Assembly (NCBI RefSeq): GCF_018882095.1
Contig: NZ_JACVPD010000005.1
Span: 1-64,000 of the forward strand
Length of the DNA: 64,000 nucleotides
Direction: 5' to 3'
Origin: Polynucleobacter sp. CS-Odin-A6
GTDB lineage: Bacteria > Pseudomonadota > Gammaproteobacteria > Burkholderiales > Burkholderiaceae
Part shown: positions 32,477 through 43,584 of the stretch, piece by piece
How positions within the stretch are numbered: the stretch's first letter is position 1
Layout of the letters: the number at the start of each line of letters is the position of its first letter
Notes under the pieces: generated by a model
Told to the model about the DNA's origin: nothing
Database searches by the model: none
Seen by the model: only the letters and a program-made list of their open reading frames with translations
Translations under genes and position numbers: made by a program

Positions 32477-34360
32477 TTAGGCAGTCGCTGGCGTGGCACC
32501 TGCAGCAGGACCGGGCCCAGGTGTACCAGCAGAGTTACCAAACTGGGTTGCCGGTGGTGGCTTAGGGGCACGTGGCGGACGGCCTTCCATGATGTCGGTA
32601 ATCTGCTCAGCATCAATGGTTTCCCATTCAAGTAACGCAGTAACCATCGCCTCAACCTTGTCACGGTTTTCCTCAAGAATAGATCTAGCTAAGGAGTACT
32701 GACTATCCACCAGTGAACGAATTTCTGCATCCACTTTTTGCTGAGTCAACTCTGAAACTGTTTTGGTACTGTTGCGACCAAAGATGCTCTCAGATTCAGT
32801 ATCAACATAAACCATGGTTCCCAAGCTATCACTCATGCCATAACGGGTCACCATGTCACGCGCCATTTTGGTAGCACGCTCAAAGTCATTAGAAGCGCCA
32901 GTGCTGGAAGAGTGCAAGAACACTTCTTCTGCTGCGCGACCGCCAAATAAAATTGCCAATTCTTCCATCATGCGATCTTTGTATAAGTTCACACGATCAA
33001 ACTCCGGTAACTGCCAAGTCACACCCAAAGCCATACCACGGGGCATGATGGTGACCTTATGCACTGGATCCGCTTTAGGTAATACCTTAGCAACCACTGC
33101 ATGGCCAGACTCGTGATACGCCGTATTACGACGTTCTTCTTCACGCATCACCGCAGACTTGCGCTCAGGACCCATATAGATCTTGTCTTTAGCATCTTCG
33201 AAGTCTTTCATATCCACCGCACGTTTATTACGACGTGCTGCAAACAAAGCGGATTCATTCACTAAGTTGGCTAGATCTGCACCCGAGAAACCTGGAGTAC
33301 CGCGTGCCAATACAGCCGCATCGACATCTGGGTCAATCGGAACTTTACGCATATGCACTTGCAGGATTTGCTCGCGACCACGGATGTCTGGTAAACCAAC
33401 GTGCACCTGACGATCAAAGCGGCCAGGACGCAATAAAGCGCGGTCCAATACATCTGAACGGTTAGTAGCAGCAACCACGATGACGCCGCTATTACTCTCA
33501 AAACCATCCATCTCAACCAACATCTGGTTCAGCGTTTGCTCACGCTCGTCATTACCGCCACCCATACCAGCGCCACGATGACGACCGACTGCATCAATCT
33601 CATCAATAAAGATGATGCAAGGAGAATTTTTCTTCGCATTCTCAAACATATCGCGAACGCGGGATGCACCAACACCCACAAACATCTCAACGAAGTCTGA
33701 GCCAGAGATAGAGAAGAACGGAACCTTCGCTTCGCCAGCAATAGCACGCGCTAATAAAGTCTTACCCGTACCAGGAGGGCCCACTAACAATATGCCGTGC
33801 GGGATACGTCCACCTAGTTTCTGAAACTTTTGGGGATCTTTTAAGAAATCCACAATCTCAAAGACTTCTTCTTTAGCTTCATCGCAACCTGCTACATCCG
33901 CAAAGGTCACGGTATTACTATTCTCGTCAATCAAGCGCGCTTTAGATTTACCGAAAGAGAATGCGCCCCCTTTTCCGCCGCCTTGCATCTGACGCATCAT
34001 GAAGAACCAAAAACCAATAATCAGCAAAGTAGGTCCGAGGTAGTACAAAGCAGAGACTAAGACGTTTGGCTCATCATCCGCTTTACCAGTCACCTGAACT
34101 CCAAATTTCATGAGATCGCCAACCATCCAAATATCTCCTGGAGAGATGATGGAATATTTATTGCCGTCATTTGGGGTCACCTGGAGTGTGCGACCTTGCA
34201 CGTCAACTCGCTTCACTTTGCCAGCCTTGGCATCATCCATGAATTGAGAATACGTGAGCTGATTCTGATCTTTTGGCTTGTCGAACTGTTTAAAAACAGT
34301 AAACAGCACCAGACCCACAATGAGCCACACACCGATTTTTTGTAACATATTGCTATTCAA
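32477..34360 (-). CDS. ftsH: ATP-dependent zinc metalloprotease FtsH
   Basis: 627 residues. Two membrane helices (about 8-25 and 100-120) flank a periplasmic domain. The AAA module has Walker A GPPGTGKT, Walker B IIFIDEID and the second region of homology [20 protein letters not shown]; the zinc site is HESGH near residue 417. The C-terminus is Pro/Ala-rich ([12 protein letters not shown]). The frame opens with TTG at 34360, which follows AAAGGTCTCC; an ATG four codons on is the alternative. It degrades membrane and short-lived proteins. It is 129 bp behind rlmE. Confidence 0.97.
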   Translation of the reverse strand: MNSNMLQKIGVWLIVGLVLFTVFKQFDKPKDQNQLTYSQFMDDAKAGKVKRVDVQGRTLQVTPNDGNKYSIISPGDIWMVGDLMKFGVQVTGKADDEPNVLVSALYYLGPTLLIIGFWFFMMRQMQGGGKGGAFSFGKSKARLIDENSNTVTFADVAGCDEAKEEVFEIVDFLKDPQKFQKLGGRIPHGILLVGPPGTGKTLLARAIAGEAKVPFFSISGSDFVEMFVGVGASRVRDMFENAKKNSPCIIFIDEIDAVGRHRGAGMGGGNDEREQTLNQMLVEMDGFESNSGVIVVAATNRSDVLDRALLRPGRFDRQVHVGLPDIRGREQILQVHMRKVPIDPDVDAAVLARGTPGFSGADLANLVNESALFAARRNKRAVDMKDFEDAKDKIYMGPERKSAVMREEERRNTAYHESGHAVVAKVLPKADPVHKVTIMPRGMALGVTWQLPEFDRVNLYKDRMMEELAILFGGRAAEEVFLHSSSTGASNDFERATKMARDMVTRYGMSDSLGTMVYVDTESESIFGRNSTKTVSELTQQKVDAEIRSLVDSQYSLARSILEENRDKVEAMVTALLEWETIDAEQITDIMEGRPPRAPKPPPATQFGNSAGTPGPGPAAGATPATA

Positions 34361-34489
34361 AAGGAGACCTTTGCCGGATTAATCCGGGAGTTAAAGCGGA
34401 TTGCTATCTATCTAAGTATTTGATTCTACTACCAGGCTTTTTCAAGGGCTAGGACCAGATTTATTTAATAAACCCTTATTTTCAGGGGG

Positions 34490-35164
34490 TTATTTAGGGG
34501 ACTTGAGGTCTCGGCCTAGCAAAAAGATTTCAGAGGACTTTGCCCGGGAGGCTTTAGGCTTTCTAGAAGCGACTGTTTTAAAGACCTTTTTAAAGGACTC
34601 GACGATCTGACTATAGCCGCTGCCATTGAAGCACTTAATCAATAAGGCCCCCTCAGGCTTGAGGTGTTGAACTGAAAAATCCAAAGCAATTTCGGCTAAA
34701 AAGGCCATTCGGGCGGCATCTGCCACCCCTACCCCAGAGAGATTGGGGGCCATATCGGACAGCACCAGATCGACTTTACCCCCTGCATCTGCTGGTAAAA
34801 GCGCCTCAAGGGCACTCAAACCCTCATCTTCCCGAAAATCCCCCTGAATAAAGGAAACGTCTGCAATATCTTCCATCGGCAGAATATCGATGGCAATAAT
34901 AGTTCCGTCTGGCTTGCCAGACTCAATCTTGGGATTGTTTTTGCCCAGCTCCGTGAGACGGTTGCGGGCGTACTGAGACCAGCTCCCTGGAGCGCTACCC
35001 AGATCCACAATGGTCATGCCTGCCTTGATGAGATGGTCCTGCTCGTCTATTTCGCTCAACTTATAAACGGCTCGGGCACGATAACCCTCTTTTTGGGCCA
35101 TCTTGACATACGGATCATTGAGGTGATCTTGTAACCAACTTTTATTAAATTTATTCTTTGCCAC
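34490..35164 (-). CDS. rlmE: 23S rRNA 2'-O-methyltransferase RlmE (RrmJ/FtsJ)
   Basis: 224 residues with a GTG start at 35164. The SAM site is [14 protein letters not shown] (about 53-66); catalytic Lys, Asp, Lys and Glu are seen in [33 protein letters not shown] and the final SSEIFLLG. It methylates U2552 of 23S rRNA (E. coli numbering) at the assembled subunit. It is divergent from yhbY, a ribosome-assembly gene, with 138 bp between. Confidence 0.95.
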   Translation of the reverse strand: MAKNKFNKSWLQDHLNDPYVKMAQKEGYRARAVYKLSEIDEQDHLIKAGMTIVDLGSAPGSWSQYARNRLTELGKNNPKIESGKPDGTIIAIDILPMEDIADVSFIQGDFREDEGLSALEALLPADAGGKVDLVLSDMAPNLSGVGVADAARMAFLAEIALDFSVQHLKPEGALLIKCFNGSGYSQIVESFKKVFKTVASRKPKASRAKSSEIFLLGRDLKSPK

Positions 35165-35302
35165 AGCTTACCCACTTTCGGCATCCATTTTCCTTGTTTA
35201 TGCCCTGTAAGGCAAAAGGAATCAGCTCCAAACAGCCTGACTCTTTCACATATATGGGCGAAAGCCCCGTTTTACAAGCCCTAATGCTCTATCATCGAGG
35301 CC

Positions 35303-35929
35303 ATGACTGCACTTACTATTACCCCCGCACAACGCAAATCCCTTAAAGCCGACGCCCATGACCTCAGTCCAGTCGTCATGATTGGTGGTGATGGTCTGAC
35401 CCCTGCAGTGATTAAAGAGGCTAAGTTAGCCATTTCTCATCATGGGCTGATAAAAGTCCGTGTTTTTGGAGATGAGCGCGATGCGCGTATCGCCATTTAT
35501 GAAGAACTCTGTGACAAGCTGGGTGCAGCCCCAGTGCAGCACATCGGTAAATTACTTGTTCTCTGGAAACCAAAAGATGTGGTGGATGAGGCCTTTTCTA
35601 ATTTGGGTAGATCGAGCAAACAAACCAAAAAATCATTACAAGCCCCTCGCACCAAACGTCAACCCAATCGCGCAGTGGCAAAAACTGGGGTTCGTACCAG
35701 CACTTCCGAGAGATCAGATCGGCGCTCTGCTGCAAGCAAATCTCCGTTTGAGAGAGCTGCTGCAGTAAAGAGCGCTACTCCCAAGAAACGAGTTCTGCGT
35801 GCGGATGCTGCTGAATCGAAGATTGGTTGGTCATCACCCGGCTACCGTAAGGCCGCTGCTGCACCAGCACCGATTAAGAAACGCAAGGTACGCATGAGTA
35901 GCACTAAGAAGAAATCCTTAGGCTCTTAA
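35303..35929 (+). CDS. yhbY: YhbY-type CRM-domain RNA-binding protein with long basic tail
   Basis: 208 residues, about twice the usual YhbY length of some 97. Residues 1-97 form the CRS1-YhbY domain (LTPAQRKSLKADAHDLSPVV-type start, MIGGDGLTP with the GxxG loop, HGLIKVRVFGDE and IGKLLVLWKPK), associated with pre-50S ribosomes. Residues 98-208 are low-complexity, rich in Lys, Arg, Ala and Ser (KSATPKKRVLRADAA), and likely disordered RNA-binding sequence. The divergent neighbour rlmE acts on the same subunit. A terminator follows at 35958. Confidence 0.92.
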   Translation: MTALTITPAQRKSLKADAHDLSPVVMIGGDGLTPAVIKEAKLAISHHGLIKVRVFGDERDARIAIYEELCDKLGAAPVQHIGKLLVLWKPKDVVDEAFSNLGRSSKQTKKSLQAPRTKRQPNRAVAKTGVRTSTSERSDRRSAASKSPFERAAAVKSATPKKRVLRADAAESKIGWSSPGYRKAAAAPAPIKKRKVRMSSTKKKSLGS

Positions 35930-35957
35930 TTTTGAGAGTTGTCTGCTAAAAATAATC

Positions 35958-35980
35958 AACGCCGCTAGTCGGCGTTTTTT
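35958..35980 (+). terminator. Rho-independent terminator of yhbY
   Basis: AACGCCG-CTAGT-CGGCGTT followed by TTTT, 28 bp behind the yhbY stop and touching the end of the convergent DUF4149 gene. The A-rich upstream side may let it serve the opposite strand too. Confidence 0.85.
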
Positions 35981-36473
35981 AATGCTGGTGATTTTTACTC
36001 AGTCGCCAAACCAAATAAATACCCAAAATACTCTGCAGCAGAAATAGAACGCTAGAGGCACCATGCAGTCGACCAAATAACGTTGCAGAAGGCGAGAGCA
36101 TCACCGGCATCCCTTCAGCCAAAGCGTTATCTCTAAGTGCATTCATCCAAGGAATAAAGATTAAGGCGGCCGCCAAAGAGCAGAACAGCATCGCTAATAA
36201 AAGCCAACGAATAAACCTAAATTGATTTAAGCCGCGATTGACCAAGAGATTAGCTAGCACCATCAAGCCAATGCACACAATCAAACTCAAATAGGCTTCT
36301 AATCGAAAGATGCTGCCAGCTACCATTCCAGCCGCTTGGCGATCCGTCATGGTGCTAAAGATGGCCGGGGCAACGAGATAACCCGCTGAGAGTAGACTAC
36401 CTACCCATAAGCCCGCAATCAAAATGAAGAGTCTTTGCGCGCTCCAATAATTCGGCGCCTCTGGTGTCATCAT
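35979..36473 (-). CDS. DUF4149 family membrane protein
   Basis: 164 residues with four hydrophobic helices (about 14-34, 58-78, 86-106 and 138-158). The start AQRLFILIAGLWVGSLLSAGYLVAP-like pattern is typical of DUF4149. Function is unknown. Position between greA and yhbY is, as I recall, usual in betaproteobacteria. It follows greA by 32 bp. Two adjacent ATG codons open the frame. Confidence 0.85.
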   Translation of the reverse strand: MMTPEAPNYWSAQRLFILIAGLWVGSLLSAGYLVAPAIFSTMTDRQAAGMVAGSIFRLEAYLSLIVCIGLMVLANLLVNRGLNQFRFIRWLLLAMLFCSLAAALIFIPWMNALRDNALAEGMPVMLSPSATLFGRLHGASSVLFLLQSILGIYLVWRLSKNHQH

Positions 36474-36505
36474 GGCTATTTGATTGGGGCAGTTAAATGG
36501 AAAAC

Positions 36506-36982
36506 TTAAACGTAACGAACAGCCAGAATCTCTACTTCACGATTGCCAGCGGGGGCTTGTACAGCAACGACATCGCCCTCTTCTTTGCCAATCAATGCAC
36601 GTGCAATCGGTGAGCTAATCGAGATCTTACTCAGCGCAATATCAGCCTCATCGTCACCAACAATTTGGTAGGTGAGTTTGGTGCCATCTTCCAAATCCTC
36701 GAGGTCAACGGTGGCGCCAAACACAATCCGCCCATTGACATCGAGACCAGCAGGATCAATGATTTGTGCCGCTGACAACTTTCCCTCAAGCTCCTGAATG
36801 CGGCCTTCGATAAAGCCCTGCTTCTCTTTGGCCGCATCATACTCAGCGTTCTCAGAAAGATCACCTTGTGCACGTGCTTCTGAAATTGCATTAATTACAG
36901 AAGGACGCTCTACATGCTTGAGACGATGTAACTCTTCCTTGAGAAGTTCTGCGCCATGCTTGGTAATCGGAATTGTGCTCAT
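36506..36982 (-). CDS. greA: Transcription elongation factor GreA
   Basis: 158 residues, normal length. The N-terminal coiled coil (about 1-75) has [13 protein letters not shown] and the tip [20 protein letters not shown] with acidic residues that enter the RNA-polymerase channel. The C-terminal globular domain has the [14 protein letters not shown] motif. It rescues backtracked polymerase. Lies 18 bp behind carB. Confidence 0.97.
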   Translation of the reverse strand: MSTIPITKHGAELLKEELHRLKHVERPSVINAISEARAQGDLSENAEYDAAKEKQGFIEGRIQELEGKLSAAQIIDPAGLDVNGRIVFGATVDLEDLEDGTKLTYQIVGDDEADIALSKISISSPIARALIGKEEGDVVAVQAPAGNREVEILAVRYV

Positions 36983-37000
36983 GCTTCTACCTAACTTAAA

Positions 37001-40000
37001 TTAATGGAGACTCTGATGCAGATTCTGTAATGAATATACTTCAAGAGACTCTTTATTACCATTTTGTGAGGTCATCAAACCATCCATCACCGCAAGCGCC
37101 GCACTAATCGTAGTGTAGTAAGTCACATTATTGGCTTGCGAACTGGTCCGAATAGAGCGTGAATCGGCGATCGCAGTACGAGTTTCATCTACTGTCGTAA
37201 ACACGAGTGAGATCTCGCCATTCTTAATCAAATCTACGATATGAGGACGACCATCCTTCACCTTATTGACCACCCGGACCGGTAAGCCAGCTGCCTCGAT
37301 TGCTGCAGCAGTGCCTTTGGTAGCCACCATCGGGAATCCTAGCTGATGCAAGAGTTTAGCCACTTCAACCGCCTTAGGCTTATCGCTATCTTTAACGGTC
37401 AACACGACGGTGCCGCTCTTAGGTAGCTTAATACCAGCGCCCAACTGAGACTTAAAGAGTGCTTCACCGAAGGTTTTACCAACCCCCATTACTTCACCCG
37501 TAGAGCGCATCTCTGGCCCTAAGATCGGATCAATCCCTGGGAACTTGTTAAATGGGAATACGGCTTCCTTAACTGAGTAGTAAACAGGTTTCACTTCATT
37601 CAGAATACCCTGCTGCTTCAAGGTTTGACCTACCATACAGCGTGCTGCTATCTTGGCTAACTGCAAGCCGGTTGCCTTAGATACAAATGGCACGGTGCGA
37701 GAGGCGCGTGGATTGACTTCGAGAACGTAGATCACGTCCTTGCCGTCCACATTCTGAATCGCAAACTGCACGTTCATTAATCCAACCACATTCAGACCCT
37801 TTGCCATCGCTCCAGTTTGACGCTTAATTTCTGCAATGGTCTCATCCGATAAAGAATACGGTGGCAATGAACAGGCTGAGTCGCCAGAGTGAACACCGGC
37901 TTGCTCAATATGCTCCATCACGCCGCCAATGAATACCTGCTGGCCATCACTGATACAGTCCACATCACACTCGATCGCATCATTTAAGAAACGATCTAAC
38001 AAGACTGGTGAGTCATGAGAAACCTTGACCGCTTCACGCATATAGCGCTCAAGATCACGGCCGTCATGCACGATTTCCATCGCACGACCGCCCAATACGT
38101 AGGAAGGACGCACAACTAATGGATAACCAATTTCTTCAGCTAGCTTCAAAGCCTCATCTTCTGCGCGAGCAGTTCGATTGGGTGGCTGACGCAAGCTCAA
38201 CTCATGTAATAGCTTCTGAAAGCGCTCGCGATCTTCTGCAGCATCAATCATGTCTGGCGATGTGCCGATAATGGGAACGCCATTCGCCTCCAGATCTAAA
38301 GCTAACTTCAGAGGAGTCTGACCACCGTACTGCACGATTACTCCTTTGGGCTTTTCAATCGCCACGATTTCGAGAACGTCTTCTAGCGTCAATGGCTCGA
38401 AATACAAGCGATCAGAAGTGTCGTAGTCGGTAGATACCGTTTCTGGATTGCAATTGACCATAATGGTTTCGTAACCATCTTCACGCATAGCCAAGGCCGC
38501 ATGAACACAGCAATAGTCAAACTCAATACCCTGACCAATCCGGTTTGGACCGCCGCCAAGAACCATAATCTTGTCTTTATTGCTTGGTGCAGATTCGCAC
38601 TCGCCATGCTCAGCTTCGTAAGTAGAATACAAATACGCTGTGTTAGTAGAGAACTCAGCAGCACAGGTATCCACCCGCTTGTACACCGGCAGTACTTTTA
38701 AGCGATGGCGCGCAGCGCGCACTGAGGAAGCATCTACACCCAACAACTTTGCTAAGCGACGATCTGAGAAACCTTTTTGCTTGATGAAACGCAACTCCGG
38801 CGCTGACAAACTGTCAATCTTGCGTTGCTTGAGCTCAGTCTCCATCGTAATGAGCTCTTCAATTTGCTCCAAGAACCAAGGATCGACCTTCGTCTCGTTA
38901 TAAACCTCATCAAGACCCATGCCCATTCGGAAGGCATCAGCCAGATACCAGATGCGATCAGGTCCTGGCTCGCCGATTTCTTGAATGATGTCGTCTAAAT
39001 CAGTCGAAATCTCATCCAAGCCATCGACGCCCACTTCTAAACCACGAAGCGCTTTCTGGAAAGACTCTTGAAAGGTACGGCCAATAGCCATGACCTCACC
39101 AACGGATTTCATTTGCGTGGTTAAACGCGAATCGGCTTGCGGAAATTTCTCAAACGCGAAGCGGGGAATCTTCGTCACGACGTAATCGATTGAAGGCTCA
39201 AATGATGCTGGCGTTGCACCACCGGTAATGTCGTTCTTGAGCTCATCTAGGGTATAGCCAACTGCTAACTTGGCTGCAATCTTCGCAATCGGAAAACCGG
39301 TCGCTTTAGAAGCCAAAGCAGATGAACGTGAAACACGGGGGTTCATCTCAATCACAATCATGCGACCATCGACTGGGTTGATGGAGAACTGTACGTTTGA
39401 CCCACCGGTATCTACACCAATTTCACGCAGAACCGCAATCGATGCGTTACGCATGATTTGATATTCTTTATCAGTCAAGGTCTGTGCAGGCGCAACGGTA
39501 ATCGAGTCACCCGTATGCACACCCATAGGATCTAAGTTTTCGATTGAACAAACGATGATGCAGTTATCAGCACGATCTCGCACGACTTCCATCTCAAACT
39601 CTTTCCAACCTAAAAGAGACTCTTCAATCAAGAGCTCACGAGTCGGAGACAAGTCTAAACCGCGCTTACAAATCTCTTCAAATTCTTCCCGGTTATAAGC
39701 AATACCGCCGCCTGAACCACCCATCGTAAAAGACGGACGAATGACCACCGGAAAACCTAAGCTATCAGTCTCTTTCTGAATACGCTGTTGCACTTCATGC
39801 GCCTCATCCATCGAGTGCGCAATTCCAGATTTCGCAGAGCCCAGACCAATTTTGGTCATCGCATTTTTAAACTTCTGACGGTCTTCCGCCTTATCAATCG
39901 CCTCTGGGGAGGCACCAATCAACTCGCAACCGTATTTTTCAAGAATGCCATGACGATATAAATCGAGTGCGCAGTTCAAGGCGGTTTGACCACCCATCGT

Positions 40001-40264
40001 TGGCAAAATCGCATCCGGCTTTTCAGTGGCAATAATCCGCTCCACGACTTCCCAAGTAATCGGTTCGATGTAAGTAACATCGGCCATTTCGGGGTCAGTC
40101 ATGATGGTGGCAGGATTACTATTGACCAAAATTACTTTGTAACCTTCGTCACGCAATGCTTTACAAGCCTGCGCACCGGAGTAGTCAAACTCGCAAGCTT
40201 GGCCAATCACAATCGGGCCGGCACCAATAATCAGAATGCTCTGAATGTCGCTCCGCTTAGGCAT
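37001..40264 (-). CDS. carB: Carbamoyl-phosphate synthase large subunit CarB
   Basis: 1087 residues, near the usual 1073. Two homologous ATP-grasp halves are visible: the first begins with [21 protein letters not shown], the second with [19 protein letters not shown] near residue 575. The C-terminal allosteric MGS-like domain starts near 950. It makes carbamoyl phosphate for arginine and pyrimidines. Its ATG overlaps the carA stop by one base (TAATG). Confidence 0.97.
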   Translation of the reverse strand: MPKRSDIQSILIIGAGPIVIGQACEFDYSGAQACKALRDEGYKVILVNSNPATIMTDPEMADVTYIEPITWEVVERIIATEKPDAILPTMGGQTALNCALDLYRHGILEKYGCELIGASPEAIDKAEDRQKFKNAMTKIGLGSAKSGIAHSMDEAHEVQQRIQKETDSLGFPVVIRPSFTMGGSGGGIAYNREEFEEICKRGLDLSPTRELLIEESLLGWKEFEMEVVRDRADNCIIVCSIENLDPMGVHTGDSITVAPAQTLTDKEYQIMRNASIAVLREIGVDTGGSNVQFSINPVDGRMIVIEMNPRVSRSSALASKATGFPIAKIAAKLAVGYTLDELKNDITGGATPASFEPSIDYVVTKIPRFAFEKFPQADSRLTTQMKSVGEVMAIGRTFQESFQKALRGLEVGVDGLDEISTDLDDIIQEIGEPGPDRIWYLADAFRMGMGLDEVYNETKVDPWFLEQIEELITMETELKQRKIDSLSAPELRFIKQKGFSDRRLAKLLGVDASSVRAARHRLKVLPVYKRVDTCAAEFSTNTAYLYSTYEAEHGECESAPSNKDKIMVLGGGPNRIGQGIEFDYCCVHAALAMREDGYETIMVNCNPETVSTDYDTSDRLYFEPLTLEDVLEIVAIEKPKGVIVQYGGQTPLKLALDLEANGVPIIGTSPDMIDAAEDRERFQKLLHELSLRQPPNRTARAEDEALKLAEEIGYPLVVRPSYVLGGRAMEIVHDGRDLERYMREAVKVSHDSPVLLDRFLNDAIECDVDCISDGQQVFIGGVMEHIEQAGVHSGDSACSLPPYSLSDETIAEIKRQTGAMAKGLNVVGLMNVQFAIQNVDGKDVIYVLEVNPRASRTVPFVSKATGLQLAKIAARCMVGQTLKQQGILNEVKPVYYSVKEAVFPFNKFPGIDPILGPEMRSTGEVMGVGKTFGEALFKSQLGAGIKLPKSGTVVLTVKDSDKPKAVEVAKLLHQLGFPMVATKGTAAAIEAAGLPVRVVNKVKDGRPHIVDLIKNGEISLVFTTVDETRTAIADSRSIRTSSQANNVTYYTTISAALAVMDGLMTSQNGNKESLEVYSLQNLHQSLH

Positions 40265-41466
40265 TATTTGCCCTCCTTGTTACCAGCAATGGCAGCATTC
40301 ATCAACTCCACAAAACGATCAAATAAATAAGCAATATCGTGAGGACCCGGCGAGGCTTCAGGGTGTCCTTGGAAACACAAGGCAGGTTTATCTTTCCAAG
40401 CCAGGCCTTGTAAGGATCCATCGAATAAAGAAACATGGGTGACACGGATGTTGTCGGGCAGGGTATTGGCATCTACGGCAAAACCGTGGTTCTGAGAAGT
40501 AATGGCTACGCGCCCAGAATCTAAATCTTTTACAGGGTGATTTGCACCATGGTGGCCAAATTTCATCTTCAGTGTCTTAGCGCCAGCAGCCAAGCCCATG
40601 ATTTGATGACCCAAGCAAATACCAAAAGTCGGAATACCCTTTTCAATAATTTCTTTGGCAGCAGTAATGGCGTAATCACAAGGGCCAGGATCTCCAGGAC
40701 CATTGGAAAAGAACACGCCATCAGGGTTCATCGCGAATACCTCAGCAGCGCTAGTCTGTGCAGGCACTACCGTTAACTCGCAGCCACGCTCTGTCAGCAT
40801 GCGCAAAATATTGCGCTTCACACCAAAATCATAAGCAACGACTTTTTTGATGGGCTTGCTAGTATCTAAAGTTCTGTAAGCAGGTTTGCCATCAGGGCCA
40901 TGCAAATCCCATTCCGCTTCACGCCATGGATATGAGGTGGATGTCGTCACTACTTTAGCAAGATCTAAACCATCCATTCCCGGAAAGGCTTTCGCCAATT
41001 CCAGGGCCTTCGCGCCCAGGATCTTGACATCATCACCCATCTTGCCAGCAACAATCGCTCCAGATTGAGCGCCCTTGTCACGCAAGATGCGAGTGAGTTT
41101 ACGGGTATCAATTCCAGAGATGCCCACCACGCCTGCTTTAGTTAGGTAGCTATCGAGACTTTCTTCAGAGCGGAAATTGGATACACGCCTTGAGAGATCC
41201 TTAACCACCAATCCAGCAGCTTGAACTCGATCCGACTCGGCATCCTGGCCATTGACTCCAACATTACCAATATGGGGATAAGTTAAGGTAACGATTTGGC
41301 GGGAGTAGCTGGGATCAGTAATGATCTCTTGATAACCCGTGAGTGCGGTATTGAAAACGACTTCACCGGTAGTTTCGCCAGGAGCGCCAATACTGAGACC
41401 GGCAAATAAGGTGCCATCGGCTAAAGCCAATACGGCGGGAGGAAAAGAAGGAAGCAAGGGTGACAA
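40264..41466 (-). CDS. carA: Carbamoyl-phosphate synthase small (glutaminase) subunit CarA
   Basis: 400 residues. The C-terminal class-I glutamine amidotransferase has [13 protein letters not shown] with nucleophile Cys near residue 281, then HGANHPV and [10 protein letters not shown] supplying the His/Glu pair. The N-terminal domain begins [12 protein letters not shown]. The start is TTG at 41466, preceded by GGAG at 5 bp; an ATG overlapping this site is out of frame. Releases ammonia from glutamine for CarB. Confidence 0.96.
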   Translation of the reverse strand: MSPLLPSFPPAVLALADGTLFAGLSIGAPGETTGEVVFNTALTGYQEIITDPSYSRQIVTLTYPHIGNVGVNGQDAESDRVQAAGLVVKDLSRRVSNFRSEESLDSYLTKAGVVGISGIDTRKLTRILRDKGAQSGAIVAGKMGDDVKILGAKALELAKAFPGMDGLDLAKVVTTSTSYPWREAEWDLHGPDGKPAYRTLDTSKPIKKVVAYDFGVKRNILRMLTERGCELTVVPAQTSAAEVFAMNPDGVFFSNGPGDPGPCDYAITAAKEIIEKGIPTFGICLGHQIMGLAAGAKTLKMKFGHHGANHPVKDLDSGRVAITSQNHGFAVDANTLPDNIRVTHVSLFDGSLQGLAWKDKPALCFQGHPEASPGPHDIAYLFDRFVELMNAAIAGNKEGK

Positions 41467-41661
41467 ACCATCTCCAGTCCCTGCTCCATCCGACGCTCAA
41501 CACCCCAAAAAGACCAACCCAGGACTGTTTGTGCGGGAGGTGAGTGTCTTTAAGCGCTAGGGTAATTTATTAAGTTTTGAACCTTGCAATGATACCAGTT
41601 TTGCCTAAAAAACCCTTGGATTACCGACCCATGGGGCTCAGAAGGCAATCAACCCCTAGGC

Positions 41662-43551
41662 TTAGCTTTTTGATGTGGCGCTTTGCTCAATGATGGTCTT
41701 AATTTGCGCCAAAACGGCCTGATCTTCCATCGTGCTGATGTCACCCGGATCACGCCCTTCAGCCACAGCCTGAAGCGCACGCCGCACGATCTTGCCCGAA
41801 CGGGTTTTGGGCAAGGCGGTCACCACGTAAACACGGCCTGGTCGAGCAATCGCGCCCAAGGTCTTGTCTACCGTCTTCATGCATTCTGCTTCTAGGGTGT
41901 CAATGTTCATGGCATCTTTTGGAATCACAAAAGCAATGGCCGCTTGACCTTTGAGTTTGTCCTCAATGCCCACCACCGCCACTTCAGAAATATTGGGGTG
42001 ACTAGAAATACTCTCCTCGATCTCACGAGTACCCAAGCGGTGACCAGCAACATTAATCACATCATCAGTTCGGCCCAAGATAAAAAAGTAGCCATCCTCA
42101 TCCTTAATGCCCCAGTCAAAGGTAGAGTAAATCGTCTTACCTGGAATGGTTTCCCAATAGGTGCTAACGAAACGCTGGTCATCACCCCAAACCGTTTGCA
42201 TGCAACCGGGTGGTAATGGCCCTTCAATGGCAATCACCCCCTTCTGATTGGGGCCCAACTCTTCAGAGCTCGCATCATCCAAGAGCTTCATGTTGTAACC
42301 AAATGAAGGGACGCCAGGCGAACCAAACTTATGAGGCATCACTTCAACCCCACGCTGAATTGCCAGCATCGGCCAACCTGTTTCTGTCTGCCAGTAGTTA
42401 TCCACAATCGGCTTCTTGATCGCATCATGAATCCAGCTTGCAGTCGGCTCATCTAAGGGCTCGCCTGCTAAAAATAGGGCCTTCAAACTCGTGAGATCAT
42501 ATTGAGTCAGAAATGCAGGATCTTGTTTTTTGAGAACGCGTACCGCAGTGGGCGCAGAAAACATCACTGAGACTTTGTACTTCTCCACCAGCTTCCACCA
42601 AATACCCGCATCAGGACGCAGTGGCGTGCCCTCATACATGACGGTTGCCATACCGTTGAGTAGAGGCGCATAAATAATGTAACTGTGACCTACAACCCAA
42701 CCAATGTCGGAGGTACAGAACATGGTATCTCCAGGGCTGGCACAGAATATATGCTTCATGGTTGAAGCCAAAGCAACGGCGTAGCCACCAGTGTCACGTT
42801 GCACACCCTTCGGCTTGCCAGTAGTTCCAGAGGTGTACAAAATATAGGAGGTATGGGTTGCATCTACCCACTCAATCGGAACGACATCATGGAGATGTTT
42901 TTGGCGCTCAGTGGCGTAATCTAAATCACGGCCAGCAACAGTCGTGAACTCAGTAAGGCCACGATTGACGATCAAGACTTTTTCAGGCTTGTAGCTCGCT
43001 AGGGCAATCGCCTCATCTAGCAATGGCTTATAAGGGACTGCCTTACCTCCACGAGCGCCTGCCTCTGCAGTCACAATCATTTTGGGTTTGGCATCGTCAA
43101 TTCTCGATGCCAAGCTATGCGATGCAAAGCCGCCAAAGACCACCGAGTGAATTGCGCCAATTCGCAGACAAGCCAACATCGCAAAGCAAGCTTCCGCAAT
43201 CATCGGCATATAAATCAACACCCGATCACCCTTTTGTACACCATTCGCTTTATAAATCGCCGCCATGCGATTCACTTCTTCGTAGAGCTCTGTGTAGGTA
43301 TAGGCTTTTTCTAAATTCGTTTCTGTCGAAACGGCCACTAGCGCCAGTTGATCAGGGCGATCTTTGAGGTGACGGTCCACCGAGTTGTAGCAAAGATTGG
43401 TTAGGCCACCTTCAAACCATTTAGCAAAAGGAGGTTTTGCGTAATCTAGAACTTGCTTGAATGGCTTTTCCCAATGAATCAGTTTTGCCTGCTCCCCCCA
43501 AAAACCATTTGGATCTTGAATGGAGCGTTCGTGTTCAGATTTATAGGACAT
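41662..43551 (-). CDS. prpE: Propionyl-CoA synthetase (PrpE-type acyl-CoA synthetase)
   Basis: 629 residues from ATG 43551 (a TTG two codons upstream is also open). The adenylate-forming motifs are YTSGTTGKPKGVQRD near 240, YWQTETGWP, and the C-terminal hinge GRTDDVINVAGHRLGTREIE. The active lysine is in KTRSGKIVRRAL. SVVFGGFASHSLASRIDDA and CSDIGWVVGHSYI-type segments and the length agree with E. coli PrpE (628) better than with Acs. It makes propionyl-CoA from propionate, or acetyl-CoA from acetate. It is 33 bp behind mltD on the same strand. Confidence 0.88.
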   Translation of the reverse strand: MSYKSEHERSIQDPNGFWGEQAKLIHWEKPFKQVLDYAKPPFAKWFEGGLTNLCYNSVDRHLKDRPDQLALVAVSTETNLEKAYTYTELYEEVNRMAAIYKANGVQKGDRVLIYMPMIAEACFAMLACLRIGAIHSVVFGGFASHSLASRIDDAKPKMIVTAEAGARGGKAVPYKPLLDEAIALASYKPEKVLIVNRGLTEFTTVAGRDLDYATERQKHLHDVVPIEWVDATHTSYILYTSGTTGKPKGVQRDTGGYAVALASTMKHIFCASPGDTMFCTSDIGWVVGHSYIIYAPLLNGMATVMYEGTPLRPDAGIWWKLVEKYKVSVMFSAPTAVRVLKKQDPAFLTQYDLTSLKALFLAGEPLDEPTASWIHDAIKKPIVDNYWQTETGWPMLAIQRGVEVMPHKFGSPGVPSFGYNMKLLDDASSEELGPNQKGVIAIEGPLPPGCMQTVWGDDQRFVSTYWETIPGKTIYSTFDWGIKDEDGYFFILGRTDDVINVAGHRLGTREIEESISSHPNISEVAVVGIEDKLKGQAAIAFVIPKDAMNIDTLEAECMKTVDKTLGAIARPGRVYVVTALPKTRSGKIVRRALQAVAEGRDPGDISTMEDQAVLAQIKTIIEQSATSKS

Positions 43552-43584
43552 GGCCAACCTAAATAAAAATAAAAATGTCTGGAA

